Below, in pieces: positions 28,186 to 36,916 of a DNA stretch of 64,000 nucleotides. Below the pieces are notes generated by a model. The model saw nothing but the letters and a program-made list of their open reading frames with translations. It was not told the DNA's origin and searched no databases. Positions within the stretch are counted from its first letter, which is position 1. Every line of letters starts with the position of its first letter. Source of the DNA: Paramicrobacterium fandaimingii (lineage in GTDB: Bacteria; Actinomycetota; Actinomycetes; Actinomycetales; Microbacteriaceae); the NCBI RefSeq assembly GCF_011751745.2, contig NZ_CP061170.1, forward strand, positions 3,162,001-3,226,000. Direction: 5' to 3'. A program made the translations under genes and the position numbers.

Positions 28186-29421
28186 TCATGAGTTCGCGCT
28201 CCTTTGCGACTGCTGCTGCTCGGCGGGCGTTGAGGGCTCGGGGTATCCGGCGAGAAGCGGTGACTGGTGAAAGATGGCGGCGATGGCGCCGAGTGCGCCA
28301 TCGTTGTCGTAGAGCTGGGCAGCGCGCACGACCAGCGGCTGCTCGGCAGGAATCGGGTACAGCTCGTAGCGGATGGTCGCCGCAGCCTGCTCCACGATGA
28401 CGGGGGCGATGCGCACGACTTCACCGCCGATGACGACCTCGCGCGGGTTGAGCGTCATGGCGGCCGCGCCGAGCACCCGACCGATCGCCGTGCCAACCTC
28501 GCGCAGCACGACATCGACAACCGGGTCGCCCTTCTCAACGGCCGCGGCAAGATCGTCGAAGGTCTCGAGCTGCACACCTCGACCGCGACACGCGGCGAGG
28601 ATGGCGGGCACGGAGGCGACAGTCTCGAGGCACCCACGCTTGCCGCAGCGGCACGTGACGCCGGCGGGGTCCACGGTGACGTGACCGAGTTCGCCCGCAA
28701 AGCCCTTCGTTCCCGAGACAAGCCGCCCAGAGACGACGAGGCCTCCGCCGACGCCGTCGGACAGCCGCAGGTAGATGAGGTTGTCGACGACGTCCGAGCG
28801 CGTGCTTGCCTCGGCGAGCGCCGCGAGTCGCGTGTTGTTGTCGACGAAGACAGGGGTGTCGAATCGCTCGGCAAACGCGGCATCGACGCCATCGGGCATC
28901 AGCTGGTTCTTCCAGCTCACGGGTCCGGAGCCGCTTGTCTTTCCCGTATAAGGTCCCGGAACCCCGATGCCGATGGCCTGGAGTGCGCCGTAGTGCACGC
29001 CAGTCTCTCGACTCAGGCGCTCAATCAGTTCGAACGCCGTTGACAGGCGCTCGTTCCACGGGGTGCCGTTCGCATACTCTTCACGCCCGGATGCGATCAC
29101 ATTGTGCGACGCATCGGCAACGGAAACGTGCACGCGCCTGTGCCCAAAGTCAACGCCGATCACCTGGCCAGCGCCGGGGTCGAGAGCGAGTCGCTCGGCG
29201 GGGCGTCCACTGCCCGCACGCACTGCCGCGTCGGTGTCTGCGACGACGATTGCTCCCCGCTGCAGCAGACTCGCGGTGATCTCCGAGAGCGTGGTGCGCG
29301 AGAGACCGACCCGGGTCGCGAGATCGCTGCGACTCAGGGCCCCGTGTGCACGAAGTGCCGCGAGTACGCGCTCCTCGTGTGTGCGTCTCACCAGGGCTCG
29401 CACGCCGTTCGTCATTGACAT
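28186..29421 (-). CDS. ROK family transcriptional regulator
   Basis: A 411-residue ROK protein: N-terminal winged helix (RTHEERVLAALRAHGALSRSDLATRVGLSRTTLSEI), then a sugar-kinase-like domain with IGVDFGHRR, GIGVPGPYTG, DNNTRLAALAEA and the zinc motif CRCGKRGCLE. Such NagC/XylR-like repressors respond to sugars or sugar phosphates. ATG 29421 is chosen: a TTGACG/GATTGT promoter with 17-base spacing would place the transcript start at about this codon. It heads the sulfatase operon and shares a promoter element with the GH43 gene, so it is the likely regulator of both. Confidence 0.88.
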   Translation of the reverse strand: MSMTNGVRALVRRTHEERVLAALRAHGALSRSDLATRVGLSRTTLSEITASLLQRGAIVVADTDAAVRAGSGRPAERLALDPGAGQVIGVDFGHRRVHVSVADASHNVIASGREEYANGTPWNERLSTAFELIERLSRETGVHYGALQAIGIGVPGPYTGKTSGSGPVSWKNQLMPDGVDAAFAERFDTPVFVDNNTRLAALAEASTRSDVVDNLIYLRLSDGVGGGLVVSGRLVSGTKGFAGELGHVTVDPAGVTCRCGKRGCLETVASVPAILAACRGRGVQLETFDDLAAAVEKGDPVVDVVLREVGTAIGRVLGAAAMTLNPREVVIGGEVVRIAPVIVEQAAATIRYELYPIPAEQPLVVRAAQLYDNDGALGAIAAIFHQSPLLAGYPEPSTPAEQQQSQRSANS

Positions 29422-29444
29422 AACAGCCACAATCTCAGCGCAGA

Positions 29445-29466
29445 ATTTTTCCGTCAACCATCCGGC
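29445..29466. promoter_or_regulatory. Promoter/operator element shared with the GH43 gene
   Basis: ATTTTTCCGTCAA, three bases, TCCGGC. The same 13+6 bases with the same 3-base gap occur at 33318-33339 upstream of the GH43 gene, in the same orientation to the gene. On the minus strand the element contains the -35 box TTGACG of each gene. Shared sequence beyond the -35 suggests a common regulator site, most simply the ROK protein. Confidence 0.55.
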
Positions 29467-29476
29467 AAAAAACTTT

Positions 29477-29490
29477 CAGAATTAATTCTG
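29477..29490. promoter_or_regulatory. Perfect 14-bp palindrome upstream of ROK gene
   Basis: CAGAATTAATTCTG is a perfect inverted repeat 20 bases upstream of the ROK -35 box. It is a plausible operator for this or another regulator. It is not present upstream of the GH43 gene. Confidence 0.45.
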
Positions 29491-29530
29491 ACGCCGTCAG
29501 AAGTATTCGCGACTGAGCGACCCGGCAGGC

Positions 29531-29562
29531 AAAAAGGGGCGCCCGTGTAGCACGGGCGCCCC
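29531..29562 (-). terminator. Rho-independent terminator of the GH43 gene
   Basis: A perfect 12-bp stem (GGGGCGCCCGTG / CACGGGCGCCCC) with a 3-base loop at 29536-29562. Read on the minus strand it is followed by five T residues. It lies 17 bases past the stop of the GH43 gene and would also insulate the ROK operon. Confidence 0.92.
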
Positions 29563-29578
29563 TTCGCGTGCTTGGTGA

Positions 29579-32500
29579 TCAGTCCGTGGGTCGCTCCACG
29601 TAGAGCAGATCGCCAAACGGGCCGGCCTGCTCCATGCGAACGACACCAGCCACGGCGGCATCATCGATGTGGTCTGGCTCGGACCAGTAGCCGTGAGCCG
29701 GGTTGCGGAAGAACGTCATCCACACGGTCCCCTCCTCATCGACGAACATGTTGTTGTGACCGGCCCCGACGCCCGCCGTATAGCGCTTCGAGTACGGCCC
29801 TTCGAAGGAGTCAGACACGGCGACGATGGCGTCGTACTGCGACTTCTTCCCCGTGTTCGGCAGGTACGAGCAGACAGCATCCTCGCCTTCACCTGATTTG
29901 TTCGCCCAGACCGCGTGCATGAGGTAGTACTTGTCGCCCACCTTGGTCACCGTTGCGCCCTCCAGGTACGGCTCGGGTGAGAACGGCTGCTGGTCGAAGG
30001 TCGGCAGATCGGTGGGGTGCTCCAGGTTCTCCATGTCTGGTGTCAGCTTCGAGTAGAGGTCGTTGTGCAGCACGAGGTAGGTGTCATCGCCCTCGTGGAA
30101 CATCCCGCCATCGATGTGGTAATACTGCGGATTCGATGCCCTGACAGGGTCGCCCAGGGGGTGTTCAATGCTTCCCTCGATGTTGCGATACGGCCCTTCA
30201 ATGCCGCCTTCGCTTGCCAGCATGAAGGTTCCGGTCAACTTCGACGGGTCACCCATTGTGGCCATGATGTACCACGTGCCGTCGATGTACTGCACCTCCG
30301 GTGCCCAGACGTTGCCTGCTCGCTTCGACGGGTCATCCGGATGCTTGTACGTCTGCCAGTCCGCGACCACAGTCTTCTCGTCTGTGTTCTCGTCGACGAA
30401 CTCGGGCGACCACACCTTGCCCTTCGTCTGGTCTGGCCGCAGCGATGTCGTGTCGACGAGCGTCCACGGTCCGTCCATCGACGGCGCAGTCCACATGTAG
30501 AGGCCGTCGTTCCACGGCCCTGCTTTGTCAAGCTCCGCCACCTTCGTCGTTCCCGTCGCGACGTACAGCGTCTCGCCGTCGACCTCGAAGTGGTTCACGT
30601 AGGTGTCACGCATCCAGACTCGGCCCTGCTCTGCATCCTGCGGCCGTGTCTCGAGATCGAGCACCATCGAGTTGTGCACCCCCGGCGTGATCTCTGCCCG
30701 GTCGTCGGCTGTGCCGTACGGCATCGGCAGGGGCCAGCTGGCTGGATGCTGCGCGGCCTCGCCGCCCATGTCGTAGGTGTGCACGTATTCGAAGTTCGCG
30801 TCGGCTCCCTTCGCGTTCATCGAGAGCAGTCCGAGCTGCAGGTTGCCGAGCGTCGACAGCGACCAGACTCCGCCCCACTGCCAGTTTTCGCCATCGGTGC
30901 TCGATGCCATGCGAACGTCATATTCTTCTCCTTCGTCATCACGCTGAACGAAGAGTCGCAGCCATGTCGTCTCGGCAGGTGCTGCTCCGAACATCGGTCC
31001 GTTCGCGACCGCTGTCGGCGGTGTTGTCGTCGGACGCGAGCCTTCTTTGCCGAATTCGGTTACGTGCTCGACGTGGCCCATTCGGCTGATGGGAAGAACC
31101 GTGTGCGTCAATTTGACGTAGCTGTCATCGTGTTCGTACAGCACGAGTCCGGCCTGCTGAGCCGCCTTCGTTGGGTCAAACGTCACCTTCGTCTCGACCA
31201 TGTAGTTGTTCTGCGGCGCATCGCGCAGCAGAACGGATGCCGTATTCGTCCCCTTATAGAGTTCGTCGCCGTTCGTCGGCCAGACGAGCGAACCGTCGCT
31301 GACGCCTGAGCCTTCGGCCTGCCCGCGTACCCACCTCCACGCGTCGTCATTCTCTGCGGGGTTTCCGTCCGCGTCGAAGTCGTCAGAGTACTCGCTCAGC
31401 AGCTCTCCCGGCTGCGGATCGGCAACGCGCTCCGTCACAGGTGTGAAGAGCTTCGCGGCGCTGATGTTGTCGCCATCCATGACGGCACCGGATGCTGCGA
31501 AGCCGACGGATCCGTGCGATTTCGCCTGTTCGGGCGCTGTTGCCTCGACAACGGCGAGCGGCTCGCCCAGTCCATCGTTCGCGACCTCTGCCGTCACGGT
31601 GCTCCCTCGCCATTCGACGGAGACCACGTGCCACGTGCTGGCATCAAACGAGTCCGGAAGAGGTGCCGACTCGGTCACGACAGCGCTTCCGTGAACGATC
31701 TCAATGCGCAGTTCGTTCGCTTCGGCGTCGATCCATGCCGTCGTTCCGTTCCGCCCCTTGCTTCCCAGTACCAATCCTGTGGCGCCGGCCGAGGTGTCGG
31801 CGTCTGCCGCTGTGAATCGGATGTCGGCCTGCACGCGCAGATCCCCCGATGCCTTCTTCTGGCTTGTCACGGTGGCGCCGCCCGACATGGCGCTGGAGCC
31901 CGTGCCCTCTGCGGTCATGCGAATATGCTTGCCCGCATCGTCGTCCGTCGCGATGTCAACGCTGCTTCGTCCGCGCTTCTTCCACGACCGCAGCGACCCG
32001 TCGGCAAAGTCCGACCCGACGATCGGCGTCGTCACGGGTGCCGTTTCTTCGCCATTCGATGGGCCGGCTCCCGCCCGCACAACGGGCCAGCCGTCGATCC
32101 AGTCAAGTCTGTCGATCATGAGCGGACGCTTCGAGAGATTGAGGTTGCCGACAGGTGGAAAGTCGGGGTCGGCGGTCGGGATCGCGTGATAAACAAGCCA
32201 GTCTTGGCCAGACAGATCAGTCTGGATTGTGTTGTGTCCCGGCCCCGCGAAGCCGTTTCCGTTGGAGGTCAGCACGAATCCTGCGTTGCTGCTCGTCGAC
32301 ATCAGGTCGATTCCATCATCGTCGACGAACGGACCGCGAGGGCTGTCTGAGCGCCCTGCCTTGACGGTGTAGCCGCTGAACGAGCCGTCGCAGCATCCGG
32401 CATCCGAATACATGAGGTAGTACATGTCGTCGTGCTTCACGACAAGGCCTCCCTCCATGCGTCGCCCCTGTGCAATCTGCGTCACGTCACCGGTCAGTGC

Positions 32501-33139
32501 CGTTGCCTCCTCGTTGAGCGCGGAGACACAGAGCAGGTCGTAGCTTCCCCAGTAAATGTAGTGCGTGCCGTCGCTATCGGTGAAGAGTGATTGGTCAATG
32601 TTCCCGGTCGGGCAGCCTTCGACTCCCTTACCGCTGATCAGCAGGCCATGGTCTGTCCAGGGCCCTGTTGGAGTTTCGGCTGTGAGCAGCGCGACTCCCC
32701 CGTTCGACAGCGAGTAGGTCAGAGAGTACTGGCCGTCGAGATAGCGGATGTCCGGAGCCCACGGGCGCGTACCCGCCGACCAGTAGTCGGGGCGATCGCC
32801 GCCTTTCTCATAGACATCGCCGACGTGCTCCCACGTCACCATGTCTGTCGAGCGCATCATCGGCAAGATGCGCTCCCCCTTCTCGCCGTCGCTGTTGAAG
32901 ATGGGGTTTGTCGTTCCGTACGCGTACCAGGCCCCGTCTTTTCCCTTGATTATGGCGGGATCGGGGAACGAATCGACAACTCCTTCGCTCACCGGGTTTG
33001 TATACGTGCCCGAGGCTTGCGTCCCAGCTGACTGCGGATGCTGGTCGGCCGACGCAGCCCGTGGCGGCATCGCACCTCCGATGAACACGCTCGCGGCAAT
33101 GATGGCCGCTGCTCTTGCTGTAACCGATCTCCAACGCAT
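29579..33139 (-). CDS. Secreted double GH43 family glycoside hydrolase
   Basis: A 1186-residue exported protein with a signal peptide (cleavage near residue 31, AASA-DQ). The first GH43 five-blade propeller spans about 45-360: DSFPDPAI with the catalytic base Asp, RPWAPDIRYLDG, and RMEGGLVVK with the likely acid Glu. A beta-jelly-roll region and a concanavalin-like/DUF1349 domain (about 610-830) follow. A second GH43-like propeller spans about 880-1186 (NVWAPEVQYIDG, LEGATVTKVGDKYYLM). GH43 enzymes split arabinans or xylans. No cell-wall sorting signal. Start ATG follows AAGGAG. Confidence 0.87.
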   Translation of the reverse strand: MRWRSVTARAAAIIAASVFIGGAMPPRAASADQHPQSAGTQASGTYTNPVSEGVVDSFPDPAIIKGKDGAWYAYGTTNPIFNSDGEKGERILPMMRSTDMVTWEHVGDVYEKGGDRPDYWSAGTRPWAPDIRYLDGQYSLTYSLSNGGVALLTAETPTGPWTDHGLLISGKGVEGCPTGNIDQSLFTDSDGTHYIYWGSYDLLCVSALNEEATALTGDVTQIAQGRRMEGGLVVKHDDMYYLMYSDAGCCDGSFSGYTVKAGRSDSPRGPFVDDDGIDLMSTSSNAGFVLTSNGNGFAGPGHNTIQTDLSGQDWLVYHAIPTADPDFPPVGNLNLSKRPLMIDRLDWIDGWPVVRAGAGPSNGEETAPVTTPIVGSDFADGSLRSWKKRGRSSVDIATDDDAGKHIRMTAEGTGSSAMSGGATVTSQKKASGDLRVQADIRFTAADADTSAGATGLVLGSKGRNGTTAWIDAEANELRIEIVHGSAVVTESAPLPDSFDASTWHVVSVEWRGSTVTAEVANDGLGEPLAVVEATAPEQAKSHGSVGFAASGAVMDGDNISAAKLFTPVTERVADPQPGELLSEYSDDFDADGNPAENDDAWRWVRGQAEGSGVSDGSLVWPTNGDELYKGTNTASVLLRDAPQNNYMVETKVTFDPTKAAQQAGLVLYEHDDSYVKLTHTVLPISRMGHVEHVTEFGKEGSRPTTTPPTAVANGPMFGAAPAETTWLRLFVQRDDEGEEYDVRMASSTDGENWQWGGVWSLSTLGNLQLGLLSMNAKGADANFEYVHTYDMGGEAAQHPASWPLPMPYGTADDRAEITPGVHNSMVLDLETRPQDAEQGRVWMRDTYVNHFEVDGETLYVATGTTKVAELDKAGPWNDGLYMWTAPSMDGPWTLVDTTSLRPDQTKGKVWSPEFVDENTDEKTVVADWQTYKHPDDPSKRAGNVWAPEVQYIDGTWYIMATMGDPSKLTGTFMLASEGGIEGPYRNIEGSIEHPLGDPVRASNPQYYHIDGGMFHEGDDTYLVLHNDLYSKLTPDMENLEHPTDLPTFDQQPFSPEPYLEGATVTKVGDKYYLMHAVWANKSGEGEDAVCSYLPNTGKKSQYDAIVAVSDSFEGPYSKRYTAGVGAGHNNMFVDEEGTVWMTFFRNPAHGYWSEPDHIDDAAVAGVVRMEQAGPFGDLLYVERPTD

Positions 33140-33301
33140 GTGATGCGCTCTCCTTCTTCGTTGAAGTTGCCGCGCACGCACGCGCAGCAGCGTCGGCGCG
33201 CGTGGATTCGCGGCACGACGGTGATGATCGGGGCGACGTCTCGACGGCGGCGATGACGTGCATCGCGTTGCTGCCCGCGCCCCTTAAGTGCTTCGCCACC
33301 C

Positions 33302-33339
33302 ATCTAAGGGAGAACTCATTTTTCCGTCAAGACTCCGGC
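33302..33339 (-). promoter_or_regulatory. Promoter and shared regulatory element of the GH43 gene
   Basis: On the minus strand TTGACG (33325-33330) and TTAGAT (33302-33307) are 17 bases apart. The -35 box lies inside ATTTTTCCGTCAA-N3-TCCGGC (33318-33339), the element also found before the ROK regulator gene. The leader to the start codon is about 155 bases; I see no gene in it. Confidence 0.55.
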
Positions 33340-33394
33340 GGAAAGAACATGGAAAAGGCTGACGCACCGTGAGATCGGCGCGAGTCGTCCCGGC

Positions 33395-33985
33395 TCAGTC
33401 GGCAGATCGCATGCCGTGTACCGCCTGATCGTAGAGGTCCGCAAGACTCGAGGTGCCGCCTTCTTTCGTCCACAACTCCCCTGCGACATCGAGACACGCG
33501 ATGCAGCAGGCCACGATCGCCTCCGCTGACGGGTCACCCTGCCCGTCCTGAATGCCGAGCCTCAGCCGGATGTTGGGCACAAGGAGTGATTGCCAGTGCA
33601 GATGCTTCTCGATGCTGCGCGAGCGCAGCGATGGTGTTTCATACATCATCTTTGCGATCTTGAGGGTCGTGCCCGAATCACCCTCGAGAGCTTCAATCGC
33701 GTCGAAGGCTTCGCGCAGCGCCTCCCAGGGTCCGACGGAAAGCGGAACAGCTTCGAGAGCCTCCTGCATCAGCACGCCCTGACCCGCCAGGTCGCCCAGC
33801 ACGACGTCCTCCTTCGTGCGGAAGTACCGAAAAAACGACCGACGGGAGATCCCGGACGTCTCGGCTATCTGATCGATCGTCGTCTGCTCGAAACCTTGGT
33901 CGAGAATCAGCCGCATAGCCACGGTCGTGATCTCGGTCAGAGCCGCCTGACGCGATCGCTCCCAGAGGGTAGGTTCAGGGCTCAT
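33395..33985 (-). CDS. TetR family transcriptional regulator
   Basis: A 196-residue TetR protein: HTH at about residues 25-60 (LILDQGFEQTTIDQIAETSG, ISRRSFFRYFRTKEDVV) and a C-terminal ligand domain with the MftR-like pattern. It is divergent from an SDR gene, and the 33-bp palindrome between them is its likely operator. The ligand is unknown; a substrate of the SDR is the usual arrangement. Confidence 0.9.
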   Translation of the reverse strand: MSPEPTLWERSRQAALTEITTVAMRLILDQGFEQTTIDQIAETSGISRRSFFRYFRTKEDVVLGDLAGQGVLMQEALEAVPLSVGPWEALREAFDAIEALEGDSGTTLKIAKMMYETPSLRSRSIEKHLHWQSLLVPNIRLRLGIQDGQGDPSAEAIVACCIACLDVAGELWTKEGGTSSLADLYDQAVHGMRSAD

Positions 33986-34005
33986 GACTTCCCAGTGTAG
34001 CCGAG

Positions 34006-34038
34006 ATGCCTAGTTGGCACTGAGTGCCCGCTAGGCAT
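34006..34038. promoter_or_regulatory. 33-bp palindromic TetR operator
   Basis: ATGCCTAG at 34006 is matched by CTAGGCAT ending at 34038, and inside them GGCACT-G-AGTGCC forms a second perfect dyad about the same centre; only the two bases between the arms fail to pair. It lies between the divergent tetR and SDR starts and includes probable promoter sequence of both genes. Confidence 0.75.
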
Positions 34039-34078
34039 ACGATGCAGGTATCCATCGACCTCACCCGGAGGAGCCAAC

Positions 34079-34912
34079 ATGCCCACCATCGATCACGGCA
34101 GTCAAACAGTTCTCATCACGGGCGCCAGCTCCGGAATCGGAGAGGCTTTTGCTCGCAAACTGGCCAGTCTCGGCTCAGACCTGGTGCTGGTGGCGCGCCG
34201 GGAAGACCGTCTCCAGCGGCTTGCGTCTGAGCTCAATCGGGCGCACGGAGTCAGAGCGACGGTATTGCGACAGGATCTTTCGTCCGCAACAGCGGGGGCC
34301 GACCTGCGAGCTGCCGTCGACAGCGCCGGTCTTCGAGTAACGGGCGTTATCAACAATGCCGGATTCGGTACGTTCGGCCCGTTCGTCGCCGAAGACCCGC
34401 AGCTGCTCGCTCGCGAAATCGCCGTGGATGTGTCGGCTCCAGTACAGACCAGCGCCGCTTTCCTGTCCGACATGGTCGAGGCCGGAAGCGGCTACCTGAT
34501 CAACGTCGCAAGCATGGCTGCCTACGCACCAACACCACGCATGGCCGTCTACGGGGCAACGAAGGCATTCGTTCTGAGCTTCACTGAATCACTGTGGGCA
34601 GAGTTGTGCACGAGCGGGGTCACCATTTTCGCCCTTTCGCCTGGCGCAACAAGTACCGAGTTCAACTCCGTCGTTGGCACCGATGACGCGACAGCGGGAG
34701 CACGCATGCGCACACCCGACAACGTCGTCGCAACGGCGCTCGCACACCTCGCACGTCGTAACCCCGGGCCGAGCGTCATCGACGGGGCGTCAAATCGCGT
34801 TGGAGCGAATCTCGGCCGCCTTCTGACCAGGCGCACAATGGCCAGCATCATGTCCAGAATCACACAGCCCAGACACGTCGATGCGTCTGCAACGTCACCG
34901 GCGGTGACCTAA
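34079..34912 (+). CDS. Short-chain dehydrogenase/reductase
   Basis: A 277-residue SDR: cofactor motif TGASSGIGEAFA, NNAGFGTFG, catalytic Ser in INVASMAAYAP and the YGATK Tyr-Lys pair; the Arg after ARR (VARREDRL) favours NADP. It resembles DltE/YqjQ-type SDRs that act on lipids or steroids; the substrate is unknown. Start ATG follows GGAGGAG. The gene is probably repressed by the divergent TetR protein. Confidence 0.88.
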   Translation: MPTIDHGSQTVLITGASSGIGEAFARKLASLGSDLVLVARREDRLQRLASELNRAHGVRATVLRQDLSSATAGADLRAAVDSAGLRVTGVINNAGFGTFGPFVAEDPQLLAREIAVDVSAPVQTSAAFLSDMVEAGSGYLINVASMAAYAPTPRMAVYGATKAFVLSFTESLWAELCTSGVTIFALSPGATSTEFNSVVGTDDATAGARMRTPDNVVATALAHLARRNPGPSVIDGASNRVGANLGRLLTRRTMASIMSRITQPRHVDASATSPAVT

Positions 34913-34955
34913 ACGTTCTTCGGTTGTTCCGGGGCGCGTGCAGCGGAGGGAGATC

Positions 34956-35972
34956 TTACGCGCTCTCGCGAACGACGAGTTCCGTTGGGAGGGTCATTGT
35001 CGCTCCCCCGTTTCCGTTGATCATGTCGAGAAGCAGCCGCACCATCTCGCGGCTGATGCGCTCAAACGGCTGCCTCATCGTCGTGAGAGACGGCGTGGTG
35101 CTGCTCGCGATCGGCGCATCGTCGAACCCGACGACGGCGACCCCGTCTGGAACCCGGATGCCGCGATCGCGAAGAACATCGAGCGCGCCAGCCGCCATCA
35201 CGTCGTTCGCGGCGAAGACGCCGTCAATGTCGGTGCTTCGCTCGAGCAGCGCGGCCATGGCCCGTCTGCCGCTCTCGCGCGAGTAGTCGCCATCTTCGAT
35301 GAGCGCGTCGTCTGCGTCGCCGGCCATCGCCCGGCGATACCCGACGAGGCGCCCGACTCCGCCCGAGGTGTCTTGGGGCCCGGCGATCGTGGCGATGCGC
35401 GTGCAGCCGCGTGCGCGAAGATGTTCGACCGCAGCCTCGGCGCCGGCCTCGTCGTCTGCAGCGACGTAGCCGACAGATCTCTCGAAGCCAAGCGGAATTC
35501 CACACGCGATCGCCGGAACCTTCGACTGCACGAGCTCGTGCAGAAACGACGACTGGCCGGCATGGGAAGAGACGAGAAGCACACCGTCGACGTGGCCCGC
35601 GGTGATGAATTCAGCGGCACGGCGCTTTTCAGCATCCGTTCCCGCCATCAGAAGCACGAGCGGAAGGTCGTGCTCTTCAAGCGCGCTCGCGGCACCGCGC
35701 ATCAAAACGGCGAAGTTTGGGTCTTCGAAGAGTCTGTCGTGCGATTCCGTGAGCAGAAACGCCACAGAGTTCGCGCGCGACGTCGCGAGGTTTCGCGCGT
35801 GCGGGTTGATGCGGTACCCGGTCTTCTTGATCGCGGCGTTCACGGCATGAAGCGAGTCGGGACTCACCCAGTGACCGCCGTTGAGCACCCGCGAGACGGT
35901 TCCGCGCGACACCCCCGCTGCCGTGGCGACGTCGTCGATCGTGGGGCGACGACGCGGGGAGGGGGTGCTCAC
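34956..35972 (-). CDS. LacI family transcriptional regulator
   Basis: A 338-residue LacI/GalR protein: N-terminal HTH and hinge helix (PTIDDVATAAGVSRGTVSRVL, NPHARNLATSRANSVAFLL), then a periplasmic-binding-like sugar domain (GVFAANDVMAAGALDVLRDRG, VVGFDDAPIASSTTPSLTTM). GTG 35972 is used; ATG 35993 would add seven residues. It is the last gene of the leftward sugar ABC operon, and probably represses both that operon and the divergent GH42 gene through the two dyads at 39319 and 39408. Confidence 0.9.
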   Translation of the reverse strand: MSTPSPRRRPTIDDVATAAGVSRGTVSRVLNGGHWVSPDSLHAVNAAIKKTGYRINPHARNLATSRANSVAFLLTESHDRLFEDPNFAVLMRGAASALEEHDLPLVLLMAGTDAEKRRAAEFITAGHVDGVLLVSSHAGQSSFLHELVQSKVPAIACGIPLGFERSVGYVAADDEAGAEAAVEHLRARGCTRIATIAGPQDTSGGVGRLVGYRRAMAGDADDALIEDGDYSRESGRRAMAALLERSTDIDGVFAANDVMAAGALDVLRDRGIRVPDGVAVVGFDDAPIASSTTPSLTTMRQPFERISREMVRLLLDMINGNGGATMTLPTELVVRESA

Positions 35973-36021
35973 GCCACCAGCATATGGGAGCATGCGCCGT
36001 ACGCTTGGGATTGCCGTGCGC

Positions 36022-36915
36022 TCACGCTTTCACCGCTCCTGCGGCCAGGTCGACCCGCCAGAAGCGCTGAAGAAGGAAGAACAGCAGAATGAGCGGAATC
36101 ACGGCGAGCAGGGATCCGGTGACGACGAGGGTGTAGAGCGCCGGAGCGGATGCCCCCTGATTCAGCAGACCGCTGAGGCCCACAGTGATCGGGTACAGGC
36201 TGTCGCTGCCCAGCATGATGTACGGAAGCATGAAGTTGTTCCACACGGCGACGAACTGAAACAGAAAGATCGTCACAAGACCGGGCGCCATCATCGGCAT
36301 CGCAATGGTGTGGAAGATGCGCAGCTCCCGTGCGCCTTCCGTGCGCGCCGCCTCGACGACGTCGGTCGGCACGGATGCCGCGGCATAGATGCGCGCGAGG
36401 TAGATGCCGTACGGGCTGATGATCTGCGGGAGCAGAACCGACCAATAGGTGTTCGTCAGCCCGACCTCGGCGAAGAGGAAGTACTGCGGAATGGCAAGGA
36501 TGACCCCGGGCACGAGAACGCCCATGAGAAGCACCTTGAACACTGTGCCTTTGCCAGGGAACGAGAACTTCGCCAGCACATAGCCCGAGAGCGCCGAGAC
36601 GTAGGTTGAGGCGAACGCGCCGACTCCGGCATACAGCGCCGTGTTCAGCATCCATCGCCAGAAGAGTCCGTTGCGGTATTGCGTGAGCTCGACGATGTTG
36701 TCCCAGAGGTGCGTGCTCGGCGCGAGAGTGAATGTCGAAAACAGCTCTGAGCCATCTTTCGTCGACGCCATCACCACCCAGATAACCGGAAGCAGGCAGT
36801 ACAGCGCGCCGATGAGCAGAATCGCCGTGGAGAGAACGCTGATCGGCTCACGCCGATCTGGTCTGTGCGTCGGCGATGCTGTCGACCCGGGTTTCACATG
36901 TGCATACGTCGTCAT
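36022..36915 (-). CDS. Sugar ABC transporter permease (MalG type)
   Basis: A 297-residue permease with six helices and the EAA motif VVEAARTEGARELRIFHTIAMPMMAPG of carbohydrate-type (CUT1) inner membrane subunits. Start ATG 36915 lies 1 base after the stop of the partner permease gene. No ATPase gene is in the cluster, so a shared MsiK-like ATPase is expected, as is usual for CUT1 systems of actinobacteria. Confidence 0.92.
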   Translation of the reverse strand: MTTYAHVKPGSTASPTHRPDRREPISVLSTAILLIGALYCLLPVIWVVMASTKDGSELFSTFTLAPSTHLWDNIVELTQYRNGLFWRWMLNTALYAGVGAFASTYVSALSGYVLAKFSFPGKGTVFKVLLMGVLVPGVILAIPQYFLFAEVGLTNTYWSVLLPQIISPYGIYLARIYAAASVPTDVVEAARTEGARELRIFHTIAMPMMAPGLVTIFLFQFVAVWNNFMLPYIMLGSDSLYPITVGLSGLLNQGASAPALYTLVVTGSLLAVIPLILLFFLLQRFWRVDLAAGAVKA

Positions 36916-36916
36916 G

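Noticed and set aside
30017..31309. A 430-residue plus-strand frame inside the GH43 gene
   Set aside because: Antisense shadow of the GH43 coding sequence; composition biased to Arg, Val and His with no domain.
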